A DNA stretch of 38,187 nt from GCA-020343675 sp964462945 (GTDB lineage Bacteria; Planctomycetota; Phycisphaerae; Sedimentisphaerales; Anaerobacaceae). The stretch spans positions 1-38,187 of the forward strand of contig CAYWZW010000053.1 of the NCBI GenBank assembly GCA_964462945.1. The letters are read 5' to 3'. Of the stretch, positions 16,501 through 24,941 are shown piece after piece. Under the pieces are notes generated by a model. That model was not told the DNA's origin, did not search any database, and saw only the letters and a program-made list of their open reading frames with translations. Each line of letters begins with the position of its first letter. Positions within the stretch are counted from its first letter, which is position 1. A program made the position numbers and the translations under genes.

Positions 16501-19500
16501 GAGCTCTTTGTCCGCTTGGACATCTGCTCTGCGTCCGCCGGTCACCTGCGCCACTTTCACGCCCATGCCCCCCGCTGAATGTAGCGTGACCGTTCCGCTC
16601 TCGCGACTGACGGCGCCTGCCCTGATCAGAGACAGCTCGGTGGGCTCCTCGGGCCTAAGCCCGCCCTCCGCGTGGCGGGCAAGCCACCGGGCGGTCATCT
16701 CATACTGCTTCTGAGCGGCCCGGTGCAAACGGACCTCAATCAGTCTGAATACTCTCTCCTCGACGGTCTGCTCACCCATATCCCGGAAATCCCGAATATT
16801 CGTCCCTTCAAGCTCCGTCACCATCGTGCCGGGCGGCACCAGCAGAGCGAATCGGTCGTACTGGCCGCTGGAAAAATCGTAGGTGATCCTGCTGACTCCG
16901 ACGATCGCCCAGTGGAACACATAGACATCATGCTGCGAGGTCGCCGAGAGTGTGCGGTCCGCCGCTCCGCCGCCCAGTTTGGGCAGCCAGCGCAGGGCCA
17001 ATTTACGTGTCATGCCCAGACCAAACGTGTACTCGACTGAGCCATTTACGATGCGCTTCGCCGGCGCCGCTTCGATCTGGTCAACCTCAAGCTCCAGATC
17101 ATTCTCAGGCAGAACAACCGTCATCACGGCGCCGGGCAGCGGCGGCAGCGAGAAACTCGCGCTGCCTCTTCGGCCCAAGTACTCAGGCTTCATCACGGCC
17201 GCAAGCTCCAGCCGTCCGGAGGTCCCGCCGGGGACCATCAGGACCATTCCGTTCGGTCCTGACTGCAACTGTGCCGGCTTTCCCTCGAGGGCAGCTTGTG
17301 TCACGGCCAGACCTGAAATAGGCAAGCCAAGCACGACCCAGTCCGCCAGACGTGAGGCGGACCAGTCTTTGCCGTGCGTCATGATACCAGCGGTCAATAC
17401 CAGATTGAGCTGCTCCCGGTTCACCGTCACCTTGTACCGAACGTCCGACAGGGAAATCGCAGTGCCCGGCTGCGGCTGGTCAATGGGGTCCTCCGGATGG
17501 GCCTGGTTCCACAATTCGACAAAACGCGCGTACGGGACAAGAATCTTGTCGGACTGTTCCGCCGCTGCGGCCGGACCTTCGTAGGGGATAACGACCGGGG
17601 GCAAGACAGTTTTCAGCTCATTGTTCAGAACGCTGTCTTGCTGCTCTGCCTGGGTTGTCTGATCGGCTCCAGCCGCTTGTGCCGTACAGGCAAGGAACAG
17701 CACCAGCAGCGTAATAATCGTTGCCGAGGCCGGCCTTACGACTCCGGGCAGGAACAATCCGCTCCATATCGACCGCGCGAGCCAGATCAGCACATATAGC
17801 AGTACCAAGCACGTACCCGCCGTGAACGCACCGTTGGCGAAATTCGTCGTGGCCGGCAGCCAGACCGCCAGCAAGGACGCAACCGACAAAACGGCAATAA
17901 CGAAAATCGCTTTGATTTTCGCTCTCTGTCGAGCCAGAACCACGCCGACGGCGGCTATCAGCATGAATCCCAAGGCCGACCAGCTCATCAGCCGGGATTG
18001 ACTCGTCAAGCCAATGATAAGCTCAGCCGAGCCTAAACCGGTGAATCTAACCTGCGGCCCGCCGCCGGGAGTCGGGACCAATTCTACCGGCAACGTGAAA
18101 CGCCCTTCTTGAGCCATTCTGACACCCTGTACCTTCTGCGTGGCCGGCTTGCCCGCCGCGCCAACGTCGGGCTGGTTCTCTACCGGCCTTGCAAGCGTTG
18201 GCGGTGCGGGTGCAGGTATTCTCGCCGCTGGCGGAAGCGTCGCGCCCCCTCCGCCTCCATAGCCACCCATCATTCCTCCGGCGTAGCCTACTTTTTCGCC
18301 TGGCGCTTGTGCCCGTCGCATCGACTCCCGCGACTCTAAGGAAATGAGTGCATCAGTGGAATAGGATTTGCTGACCCTGCCGGCACGATAGGTCAACACC
18401 GGTCCAACAAGTCCGCTTTTAAAGAGGAGGTTGCACAGCCGCAGGTAGGCCGGCACCGGCCTGACTATGTCGGATGTTTGCATCTTCGTTTCCTGGGTGG
18501 TGATCTGATGACCCGGAGGCGGAATAACGGTCCAGCTCATCTGGTTGATTTCCACGCCGGGAAGCTCCACGCCGCCGAGCTTCAGCCGCTCAAGATTCGA
18601 CCCCCCCGGCTGATACGCATAGACAATCTTCACTTCAACCGGTCTTCCCAGTTGCCCGAGGGCGACCTGGTAGTCGCCGCCCGCCCCTTTCTGCGGCTTG
18701 GCCTGGTTGTCGCCGACGCGCAGCGACCAAAGCTCCGCCCCTTCCGGCAGGCGAATCGTCAGAAACTGTTTGCCGGCGTTGGCAATGTTGAATTTAGCTT
18801 CGGTTCGTTGCCCGCCCTGAACGTCAAGGTACGTCGTCAGCTCTGCCCAGATCGCCAAAGCCGAAGGAATCTCGTAGTTCTCGTGGACGGCTGTTTTCAG
18901 CGCGACCGCGGCTTGTGCTCCGGTTTCCGTGGTGGCCGCGTCCAGCCGAAACGCTGCCAATACCCGGCCGGCTTCAACAGGAAGCGGCGGAAGGTCCACG
19001 GCGTCGATCTCTTTGGCGGCTTTTGCGTCGATGGTGAGCGCAAGCTCCTCGCTGGCCGCGATTGCCAACTGTTCGCTTATCTGCCCTTCACACGTCGGCC
19101 GCACGAGCGGAACCTCGAAACTGTCCGAAATCCTCGGACGCTCGTAGTGAACGTCAATGACTACTTCACCGACGGCGTCGTGATCGAGATTCAACAGCCA
19201 CAGGTCGTACCGCTGCGCCAGCCCGCTGCTTTCTTGCGAAAGCAAGAAGGGGGCCAGCTCATCGGATAACGGCGAGCTATTTGGATCCGCCGTCGCGATA
19301 CTCTTAGAGCTGATGGGCACCGGCGCGGACGTGATTTTGATCTGCTGCCCGAGGGACTTGTCGGCGAGCAGATATAACCGCCTGGCCGAGGCGCGAGAGA
19401 TCGTGTATGTGACTCGCCAGTCGCCCGTGAACTCGCGAGGCCCCACGGTGACAAGGCCGACCGCCTCGGCGCTCGTTCGAGGCCGGCGCCGGGAAACCTG

Positions 19501-21336
19501 CAGTTGAATTTGCCCCTCCACCGGCACATTGTGACTGTAGGCGTATTGAACCGTTCTTTCGATGCCCAACGACGCCATTCGCCCGACGGGCACGGCTTGG
19601 AGCGCTTCCGGCACGTCCTGAGGCAGCGCATCGAGGTCGTCCAATGCTGAAATCAAGACATCTCCCGACACGGTCTCGCCCGAGGGACTTATCAGCGGCA
19701 CGGAAATGGCCCGGTCGGCTGCGTCGCTCGGCCAGTGCCAGTCGGGGGGCACGTGCTGCAATTCGATAATGACGTTCGCCGCCTTCTCGGGCCGGATGGG
19801 TCTGGACAGCTCGATTGTCAGCAGCCGCCGGTCCGTCTGCTCTTCGAACCGATATTCGAAGCCCGTCTGCTGCCCGTCAACCTGCACCGTCTTGATCTGC
19901 CACTGCGGGGCCGGGCCGCCAAGCACGAAGGACATATCGAAGAGCTCGCGTCCGACGGCCGTGACCTCGAAACTGCCCGTCAGTGTCACTTTCTCCGGCG
20001 AAACGGACACACTTTGCCGCTCTTTGATGGTGCGTCGCAGCTCGACGGCGGCCAGCTCGAGGTCCACCGACCAGTTGTCACCCCAGTGAAAATACAAACG
20101 TCCGCCTGGGCCGCTGACCATGCCGGGTACGGAAGCGACCGCCAAGAGGTCCTCCCGGCGTGCATCGCTCAGCTTTTCCCCGCGCACGCTGAGCCCCTCA
20201 TCGGTGCTCACCATCACGTACCCCCGCTGATAGGACGCCCCCGCGAGGATCACACGAGGTCCGCGCCACGCATCGTCGGTGCGGCCGGCCGAGGCCTTGA
20301 TATGAAGCGCCGTCGTGCCAGTCTTCTCCGAGCGCAGACGCACGCTGAGCGTTTGCAGTCCATTTGGCTCATTCGCTGTTTTGACGGACCACCGGACAAG
20401 ATTCGGGCACGTGACCTCCGTGATGGTCCATTGCGAGGGCATAAGGAACTGCATCTCCCGAACGCCGCGGCGTAAGACCTGCACCGTATAAAAACAGCTC
20501 AAGACTTGATGTGAGCCGGTCAACTGCACCGTTGCAGCCGACTCGCCTAACAGAATCACACGGTCCTCGTCCTGACGGCCGTTGCCCAGTAAGACCACGG
20601 TCATCTTACCTTGGCCGCCCAAGGTCAGCTCGACATTCGTGCGGTCGGCTTGGCTGTCATAAGAGGACTTCGACACCGGCACGGTTGCATGAATCTCCAG
20701 GTCGCCCGGCGCGCTGAGCTTCATATCGCCAGCCACGGCTGCGGGCAGGGATATGCCGAATTGCACGCCGCCGCTGGAAAGCTCTTGCAGCTTCGTCGTG
20801 CCTGCAACCTCGAGACGGTGGCTGCCTTTGGCCGTGACGATCAGTGTCAGCTTGCCTTGCTCGTCATATCCTAAAGACGCCGGACTGCCGTCCAGGAGCA
20901 CCTGCGTCAGTCCGATTTGAGCGAAACCAAGCGGCACGGCGACCGGGCCTTTGCCCAAGGACACGACTTCCAGCGTGCCGGTCAACGTCAGCTTGTCCCC
21001 GTCAACGTTCGCCGTATAGTGCCCCTGCAGCACCTGGCCCAGTTCAATAGTGGCGGCCGCTCGCGCACTGGCTTCGCCTGCGGCCAGCAGCGCCTCAAAC
21101 TCCGCACGATCCATGAGCACCGCCTTATCCGCCGGATCAATTAAACGAGCCAAATCTTCATAGGGAACATAGATGTCCGGCCTAAGCTCTTCAACTCGGG
21201 CCGCTGAAGCCAAACAACAGACGCAGATTGCCGCGATTAAGGTTGAAAACGACCATTTTCGATTTTCGATTGACAAATCGGCAATCAGCAATCGTAAATC
21301 ACGTGCGGCTTGTCTGCTTTGTATGCAGTATCCCAT
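13534..21336 (-). CDS. Giant envelope protein, 2600 residues, two fused modules
   Basis: No named family recognised. The ATG at 21336 is preferred to the longer open frame: AAGGA stands eight bases upstream, and a signal or anchor (STLIAAICVCCLAS) follows a basic n-region. It begins 4 nt after the stop of 21341-24778. The chain reads as two modules. The first opens IYVPYEDLARLI (about residue 45) and is mostly beta-strand-like. It has a Gly/Pro-rich linker near 1020-1050, then four or five hydrophobic segments (about 1112-1229). The second opens ILVPYARFVELW (about 1260). It is again strand-rich, then has a Gln-rich coiled coil (about 2150-2390), a low-complexity stretch and two or three C-terminal membrane helices (from about 2515). 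This suggests a membrane-anchored periplasmic or surface scaffold. The VPY opening is shared with the upstream gene. A hairpin repeat (19221-19254) and a heptamer array (21252-21300) lie inside the ORF. Confidence 0.8.
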   Translation of the reverse strand: MGYCIQSRQAARDLRLLIADLSIENRKWSFSTLIAAICVCCLASAARVEELRPDIYVPYEDLARLIDPADKAVLMDRAEFEALLAAGEASARAAATIELGQVLQGHYTANVDGDKLTLTGTLEVVSLGKGPVAVPLGFAQIGLTQVLLDGSPASLGYDEQGKLTLIVTAKGSHRLEVAGTTKLQELSSGGVQFGISLPAAVAGDMKLSAPGDLEIHATVPVSKSSYDSQADRTNVELTLGGQGKMTVVLLGNGRQDEDRVILLGESAATVQLTGSHQVLSCFYTVQVLRRGVREMQFLMPSQWTITEVTCPNLVRWSVKTANEPNGLQTLSVRLRSEKTGTTALHIKASAGRTDDAWRGPRVILAGASYQRGYVMVSTDEGLSVRGEKLSDARREDLLAVASVPGMVSGPGGRLYFHWGDNWSVDLELAAVELRRTIKERQSVSVSPEKVTLTGSFEVTAVGRELFDMSFVLGGPAPQWQIKTVQVDGQQTGFEYRFEEQTDRRLLTIELSRPIRPEKAANVIIELQHVPPDWHWPSDAADRAISVPLISPSGETVSGDVLISALDDLDALPQDVPEALQAVPVGRMASLGIERTVQYAYSHNVPVEGQIQLQVSRRRPRTSAEAVGLVTVGPREFTGDWRVTYTISRASARRLYLLADKSLGQQIKITSAPVPISSKSIATADPNSSPLSDELAPFLLSQESSGLAQRYDLWLLNLDHDAVGEVVIDVHYERPRISDSFEVPLVRPTCEGQISEQLAIAASEELALTIDAKAAKEIDAVDLPPLPVEAGRVLAAFRLDAATTETGAQAAVALKTAVHENYEIPSALAIWAELTTYLDVQGGQRTEAKFNIANAGKQFLTIRLPEGAELWSLRVGDNQAKPQKGAGGDYQVALGQLGRPVEVKIVYAYQPGGSNLERLKLGGVELPGVEINQMSWTVIPPPGHQITTQETKMQTSDIVRPVPAYLRLCNLLFKSGLVGPVLTYRAGRVSKSYSTDALISLESRESMRRAQAPGEKVGYAGGMMGGYGGGGGATLPPAARIPAPAPPTLARPVENQPDVGAAGKPATQKVQGVRMAQEGRFTLPVELVPTPGGGPQVRFTGLGSAELIIGLTSQSRLMSWSALGFMLIAAVGVVLARQRAKIKAIFVIAVLSVASLLAVWLPATTNFANGAFTAGTCLVLLYVLIWLARSIWSGLFLPGVVRPASATIITLLVLFLACTAQAAGADQTTQAEQQDSVLNNELKTVLPPVVIPYEGPAAAAEQSDKILVPYARFVELWNQAHPEDPIDQPQPGTAISLSDVRYKVTVNREQLNLVLTAGIMTHGKDWSASRLADWVVLGLPISGLAVTQAALEGKPAQLQSGPNGMVLMVPGGTSGRLELAAVMKPEYLGRRGSASFSLPPLPGAVMTVVLPENDLELEVDQIEAAPAKRIVNGSVEYTFGLGMTRKLALRWLPKLGGGAADRTLSATSQHDVYVFHWAIVGVSRITYDFSSGQYDRFALLVPPGTMVTELEGTNIRDFRDMGEQTVEERVFRLIEVRLHRAAQKQYEMTARWLARHAEGGLRPEEPTELSLIRAGAVSRESGTVTLHSAGGMGVKVAQVTGGRRADVQADKELPGAELTSDRARVVARYYWPYRPFALFVQLSRPAASPKVHLDQLVRINTDRVELLVQANLKAEQGKLFGASFLLPEGYELLSAVGPAVANFYERSGAEGDPDGSFLHIMFHRGQDDTQVALALVRRNVDLDPFEVPAVLYLDPEGQPQAGQKGRLAVQVAASLEAQTAASGNLRPILPATLRDWLDEKTIQSVQFAYTYEAADPSLALTVRQMPTTIRAEVFAGLVVRATAAVYTYRIRYNIAGSPVDHLSFRLPSEYARLVSVESQAMRGVTQSDAGDGQTTWTVTLINDVTGVVDVAVNFVLPIDPSTSVLQIAPLATEAPAGYRAIVAVQNMSRHETNVKDRTNLSDLAASEQQRLLPREMRESLQYVFESFEDTWLLNLEFKPAKMATRIQAVVDLLELTTVVDRSGRCRYEAKAALQNRSEQFLRVKIPQGLRLWSANVAGQPVKPVMAEDSAGADVLIPLVKTSPGGLPYDVYFYLADDGARPLVTPLNGITRLKPPSISIVGIPVTQTTWSLRLPGGYRYMRPGGNMSPVAGTVEVLSLGIEAKIEQLKRLERTYRDVAGSSFRTEQAAKSNWDVFNKKLADEIGQAQSYLEAYRNQVSEEDYQRLSTKLGGQRQQQAGLMGSNTLFVQKQQEQARHDLNAFLNVDASNAGVAEIVRNEALLEKPAFLSKNEEQQIARLEQELEVSQQQLKLFEQQQAPTAAKEVLKEDASRAAGTKAGELIVGLVDKDVQMGKTLDQLARDTAAQIDRKQVQIKGQLEGLKDNRLSRHFQAATGKVQATASGPQPQAGQAGAADQYAAERGRERFGVVRGGSQSQGFQGQPAVLGPQAAAQRQEAGRLAPGVDQLYEPGAAVAGVPLYTARGIYSLPVTLPEGEVRLDFARPSGEAELSLWAVPVSTIRSLYETIAIVAGLLALVVLVKIWPRPQNKRPMSAKHVIGYALLLVVLTLVLGLLGLLVSLLIILVSEARRGAFVRPAPAAAEI
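19221..19254 (-). repeat. In-ORF hairpin element, copy B
   Basis: On the plus strand: GCCCGCT, GCTTTC, TTGC loop, GAAAGC, AAGA, then AGGGGGC. It has the same plan as 3856-3891: same loop, same AAGA bulge, and inner stem changed at two positions on both sides. The outer stem has one mismatch. It is read in the same frame, giving LLSQESS in the giant protein. Confidence 0.65.
21252..21300 (-). repeat. Degenerate heptamer array inside a coding region, 7 units
   Basis: On the minus strand, seven 7-mers in a row: first GATTTAC, GATTGCT; later CAATCGA, AAATCGA. It lies within the first 30 codons of the 2600-residue protein and encodes its unusual n-region (LRLLIADLSIENRKW). Confidence 0.65.
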
Positions 21337-21340
21337 GGCA

Positions 21341-24300
21341 CTATTCCTTGCCTTGCTTTGATTGTTTGCTTTGCTTTTTATCGGGTACATCGGGTTCTTG
21401 AGGGGCCCCCTTCTTCTGTTGCTGCTTTTGGGCCTTGGCTTCCTGCTTCTTCTGCGCAACCTGCTGTCGCCTGCCGGTCCAGCTTTGGCGCAATTGCGGG
21501 AACCTCGACCAGGCCCACTGAGCAAGCCAAAGCAGCAGGACAAGAATGGCTGCAAATACGCCAACATCGAGGACTCGATCTACCAGCAGCGGTGCAGATA
21601 GATGGACAACACCGGCGACCAGCGCCGCGGCTAAGATAATGAGGACTCGATGGAACCCGCCGGCCTTGAGCATCAGGACGCCGGCCGCAATTATCAGGGC
21701 CCAGACAACAACGCTGACAACTTCGCTGCTGGCTACGACTACCGAGAGCTTACCTGGCGCCCCCTGGCGCAGGAAGTCGAAAACCCGGCCTTGACCGGGC
21801 AGCTTGAAGGTGACTTCACCCGGCTGGTTCGCTCTTAGCCTCTGCACGACGTACTGGCTGGAAGCCGAGCCGACCTGCGAGAATATCTTGTCGTGCCAGA
21901 GCAGATAATAATCCGCCGGTATCCACAGCCGCCAGAGCGTCTGCTGCACGGGAATCTCTTGCGACAGGGCCGGCGCCGCCAGATTGGAGGCCGAAGCGTC
22001 CTTCAGACTATACGAGATTTCCACGGTGAATTTGGAGACCTGTCCCGCCGACGGAGGCAGGCGTACGACAAGCTCATCGGCCGAAGCGCCCCGCTCCACG
22101 GGCGTCTCACTGCCGTTCAGCAGCACCGCCGTCAGCTCCGCTTTGGCAGGCAGTGTGATAGGCAGCCTGTCGCCCTGGCTGGTCGCCATCAGGTAGGTCG
22201 CGTATGTGTTCAGCATGCCGTCACGGGCCAGCACTTGCTCGATAATTGCCCCGCTGGCTATCGTTGTGAATACGGTGGCCTCCTTTTGCGCAACCACAGG
22301 TAATGACAAAGCAAATGGTGGGGCGTCGTACTTGAACGCCAGTGAAGCGATGGCTCGATGACTCTGATAGGGCAGGTCGGCGGGGCTGCTGGCGTCGGCC
22401 GGCATGAGGTTCTCGATGACCGGCTCGCCGATGGCGAGTGTATCCGCCTTGGCGATGGCGATGTGGCCGTTCTGATCCGACAGCTTGCCGGCCGCCAAGA
22501 TCGGTTCGACCTTGACCGTCGTGCTTGCCCCAGCCGGGCCGGCCTGGAAGGGCTGACGCAACTGGACGACAAGGTCGTAGCCGCCTGTCACGGCCGATTG
22601 CAGCACGATCTTGTAGTACGCCCACGTCACACCTGCATCGTTGGCGTCCGCCACTTGGCTGCGCTGCTCAGGGGGCAGCTCATCTATACGGGGCTTCTCC
22701 TTGATGTTCGCTCCGGTTATCTGCACCTGCGAATCGGCCAGTCCCGCCGGCATCTTCAAGTAGAAAGTATCCAGCGGGGCGTAGCGAACGCGATATTGCA
22801 CGACCGCCTCCTGCTCGATGGAGCCGGGCTGAATGTTCACCAGCCGATGAACCGTAGCCGATATTTGGGCGGGCTTGAGAGCGATCTTGAAAGTTGCCGC
22901 CGCACTCTTGTCACGGTCCACGGCGCGAAACTCGAAGGCCATCGCGGCTGACATGCCCGGCAGGGTTGTCCAGCTCTCGGCCTGCGCCAGCGCAATGGCC
23001 TGCAGTTGATCCACCTGCTCGACCTGGGCCTGGAGCTGGTCGGCCAGCAGGAGCACGAGCTGGCCCTGACACAACTGCAAGTCTTTCGCATCGGGCAGCG
23101 GAAGGACAAAGGCCGCTGTGTCCTGCGGTTGCGCGCGATCCGCGCGTGCGGCTAACGTCAGCTCGAACTCGCCGATCATTTCTCGTCGCAGCAGGATGGC
23201 CAGCGTGCGCGTCCGGCCCTCGCCCTGGACCTGATAATCGTCCACAAGCTCGGCCGGGCCGACCGTCTCAAGACCCCACGGCTCCGGAAAGTCCATCTTC
23301 AGCTCGAAGAGGCCCGTGCGCTCAACCTTGTAATGAAGCTTTCCGCGCAACTGGAGCCGGTCGCTGTCAACGCCCATCATCCACCGCTGATCAACCGTAA
23401 TTCGCGGCGCGGTCGTTTCGATCACCATTGTCGCGCCATAGTCGGACGTGATGAACCGGTAGGCCGTCACGCGGGGCTGATTTTGCAGAGGGCCCGGCAG
23501 TTGCCCCGTATCGACTCGGGCGAGGTTCTTAAGCTCCTCGAGCTGGACGGAACGGCGGGGCGAATAGCTGATCCCGATCAGGCCGGTTTGTCTTAGCCCC
23601 CCCTCGGTGATAATGGGCGTCAGCGCGATCCGGGCCTGCGCTTCCTGCAGGAAACGTTCCATCTTGACCGTCAGGGCGTATTTCTCTTGCGCCGGCGAGA
23701 AAAGTTTGACCTTGAGCGATTGCTTGCCAGCCGCCTGATCTGACAACTCGATGTCCCACTTGGCAATGTTTGCGCCGCTGACGTCGGTGACGCGGAATTC
23801 GCCCGGCAACTGAATGGTAAACGAATCGACCCCTCCCCGGTGGACATTGTAGTTCAGCGTGACTTCGTGACTGATCAGGGCCTCGGCGATATGGATGTGC
23901 TGGAATTGCTCGCAGGTGATCACCGGCTCCAGCTCGGCGGCGGCTTCGGTCTTGGGCTTCCAGCTCAGGCTGATGTCCCTGGCCGAGCCAAGAAACGCCT
24001 GGAGCCGCGTGGCCTTGGCGCCCTCGACCTCCACCTGTGACGTGGTCGCCGCCAGCATGGGTTGCACATCGACCTTCAGATTCTCTTCCGGGATCATCAG
24101 CTCCAGCGTCGTTATCGCTGCCGAGGGGATGCGATACTTCAAGACGGCCAGACCCGGCTGCGTCTCGAGCTGGCGGACAAAATCCAGGGCCAGCACGTAC
24201 CGTCCCTTGCCCTTGGTCACGAGAATGTACTGGCCGTCCACGACTCGCAGCAAAGGTACGATTTTCGCGCTCTCCGTCTCGACTATTGTCGCCGCTGAGA

Positions 24301-24778
24301 CGGCCACTTCGCCCAGGCCCAGAGGCACCTGCACCCAGCCATCGTTTAGAATATCGATGGTCAACTCAAGCCGCAGAGCAGCAATTTCCTCCTTCACGTC
24401 CCCGCGAAACCGTGCCGTGCTTATCAGGTACTCAAAGGGCGCCTCCGATACAGCTTCCGGCTTGCCTTGTGCCGTGCGCCAAAGTCTCTGGAATTCTGTG
24501 TACGGCAGGAAGACTCCCTGCCGCTCCTTTTCAAAAACGTCCGTAAGCTCCTTGTACGGCACATAGACTTTGGCCGGCGGCTTGTCGGTCGATGCGGCGC
24601 CGGATGACGCACTCCGGCTCGTGCCTTCGCTCCCGGCAGCCTGGCCTGCGGGGGCAAGGGCGAAACAGATACCGCACAGGACCGCGAGAATGTTGTCCAC
24701 AGTCCTGTGGACTCTCCCGGTCGGGACGCCTGACGGCGCTTGCGGAGGACGCTTTGCGGCGGGACATCGATTATTCAT
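21341..24778 (-). CDS. Large envelope protein, 1145 residues, same family as the downstream giant
   Basis: No named family recognised. The ATG at 24778 is chosen because AAGGAG stands eight bases upstream. The n-region is long (about 28 residues) and partly made of inserted repeats (24747-24765, and the perfect palindrome GTCCACAG/CTGTGGAC). A hydrophobic signal follows (ILAVLCGICFALAP). After a Ser/Ala linker come two PY motifs, VYVPYKELTDVF and VFLPYTEFQRLW. A long beta-strand-like region runs to about 1010. Three C-terminal membrane helices follow (SVVVWALIIAAGVLML, VLIILAAALVAGVV, VFAAILVLLLWLAQ). The tail is highly charged, rich in Lys and Gln (KKQEAKAQKQQQKKG), probably cytoplasmic. It is the first gene of the operon with 13534-21336. 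The matching motif pair and architecture suggest partners in one envelope complex. Confidence 0.8.
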   Translation of the reverse strand: MNNRCPAAKRPPQAPSGVPTGRVHRTVDNILAVLCGICFALAPAGQAAGSEGTSRSASSGAASTDKPPAKVYVPYKELTDVFEKERQGVFLPYTEFQRLWRTAQGKPEAVSEAPFEYLISTARFRGDVKEEIAALRLELTIDILNDGWVQVPLGLGEVAVSAATIVETESAKIVPLLRVVDGQYILVTKGKGRYVLALDFVRQLETQPGLAVLKYRIPSAAITTLELMIPEENLKVDVQPMLAATTSQVEVEGAKATRLQAFLGSARDISLSWKPKTEAAAELEPVITCEQFQHIHIAEALISHEVTLNYNVHRGGVDSFTIQLPGEFRVTDVSGANIAKWDIELSDQAAGKQSLKVKLFSPAQEKYALTVKMERFLQEAQARIALTPIITEGGLRQTGLIGISYSPRRSVQLEELKNLARVDTGQLPGPLQNQPRVTAYRFITSDYGATMVIETTAPRITVDQRWMMGVDSDRLQLRGKLHYKVERTGLFELKMDFPEPWGLETVGPAELVDDYQVQGEGRTRTLAILLRREMIGEFELTLAARADRAQPQDTAAFVLPLPDAKDLQLCQGQLVLLLADQLQAQVEQVDQLQAIALAQAESWTTLPGMSAAMAFEFRAVDRDKSAAATFKIALKPAQISATVHRLVNIQPGSIEQEAVVQYRVRYAPLDTFYLKMPAGLADSQVQITGANIKEKPRIDELPPEQRSQVADANDAGVTWAYYKIVLQSAVTGGYDLVVQLRQPFQAGPAGASTTVKVEPILAAGKLSDQNGHIAIAKADTLAIGEPVIENLMPADASSPADLPYQSHRAIASLAFKYDAPPFALSLPVVAQKEATVFTTIASGAIIEQVLARDGMLNTYATYLMATSQGDRLPITLPAKAELTAVLLNGSETPVERGASADELVVRLPPSAGQVSKFTVEISYSLKDASASNLAAPALSQEIPVQQTLWRLWIPADYYLLWHDKIFSQVGSASSQYVVQRLRANQPGEVTFKLPGQGRVFDFLRQGAPGKLSVVVASSEVVSVVVWALIIAAGVLMLKAGGFHRVLIILAAALVAGVVHLSAPLLVDRVLDVGVFAAILVLLLWLAQWAWSRFPQLRQSWTGRRQQVAQKKQEAKAQKQQQKKGAPQEPDVPDKKQSKQSKQGKE
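24588..24612 (-). repeat. 25-bp dispersed in-frame repeat, copy 1
   Basis: Identical over 25 bases to 31502-31526 (opposite strand), with a further GAC after one mismatch. It is read in the same codon phase in both genes, giving ASSGAAST. The core is the 8-bp palindrome CGGCGCCG. Confidence 0.75.
24747..24765 (-). repeat. GTCCCGCC hairpin repeat, copy 2, in coding DNA
   Basis: On the minus strand GTCCCGCC, GCAA loop, AGCGTCC. It lies within codons 5-11 of the 1145-residue protein. Confidence 0.5.
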
Positions 24779-24851
24779 GACATGTTCTCCTTGTAAAGCT
24801 CGACCACGCACTTCATCTCTTCACCTATAGACTATTATGTAAGAAGAATGG

Positions 24852-24880
24852 TTGACAGAAAAGTAAAATGAATGTAAAAA
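24852..24880 (+). promoter_or_regulatory. Possible promoter for the nucleoside-hydrolase-like gene
   Basis: TTGACA (24852-24857), 17 nt, TAAAAA (24875-24880). It gives a leader of about 55 nt. It sits in the 163-nt divergent space with the giant-protein operon. On the other strand, CATAAT near 24834 preceded by a weak -35 box could start that operon. Confidence 0.4.
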
Positions 24881-24941
24881 AAGCGTCCTACAAGGGAAGC
24901 ACGACGCGCGTCGAGTACGAGCATCGAGGAAGGAACGTTAT

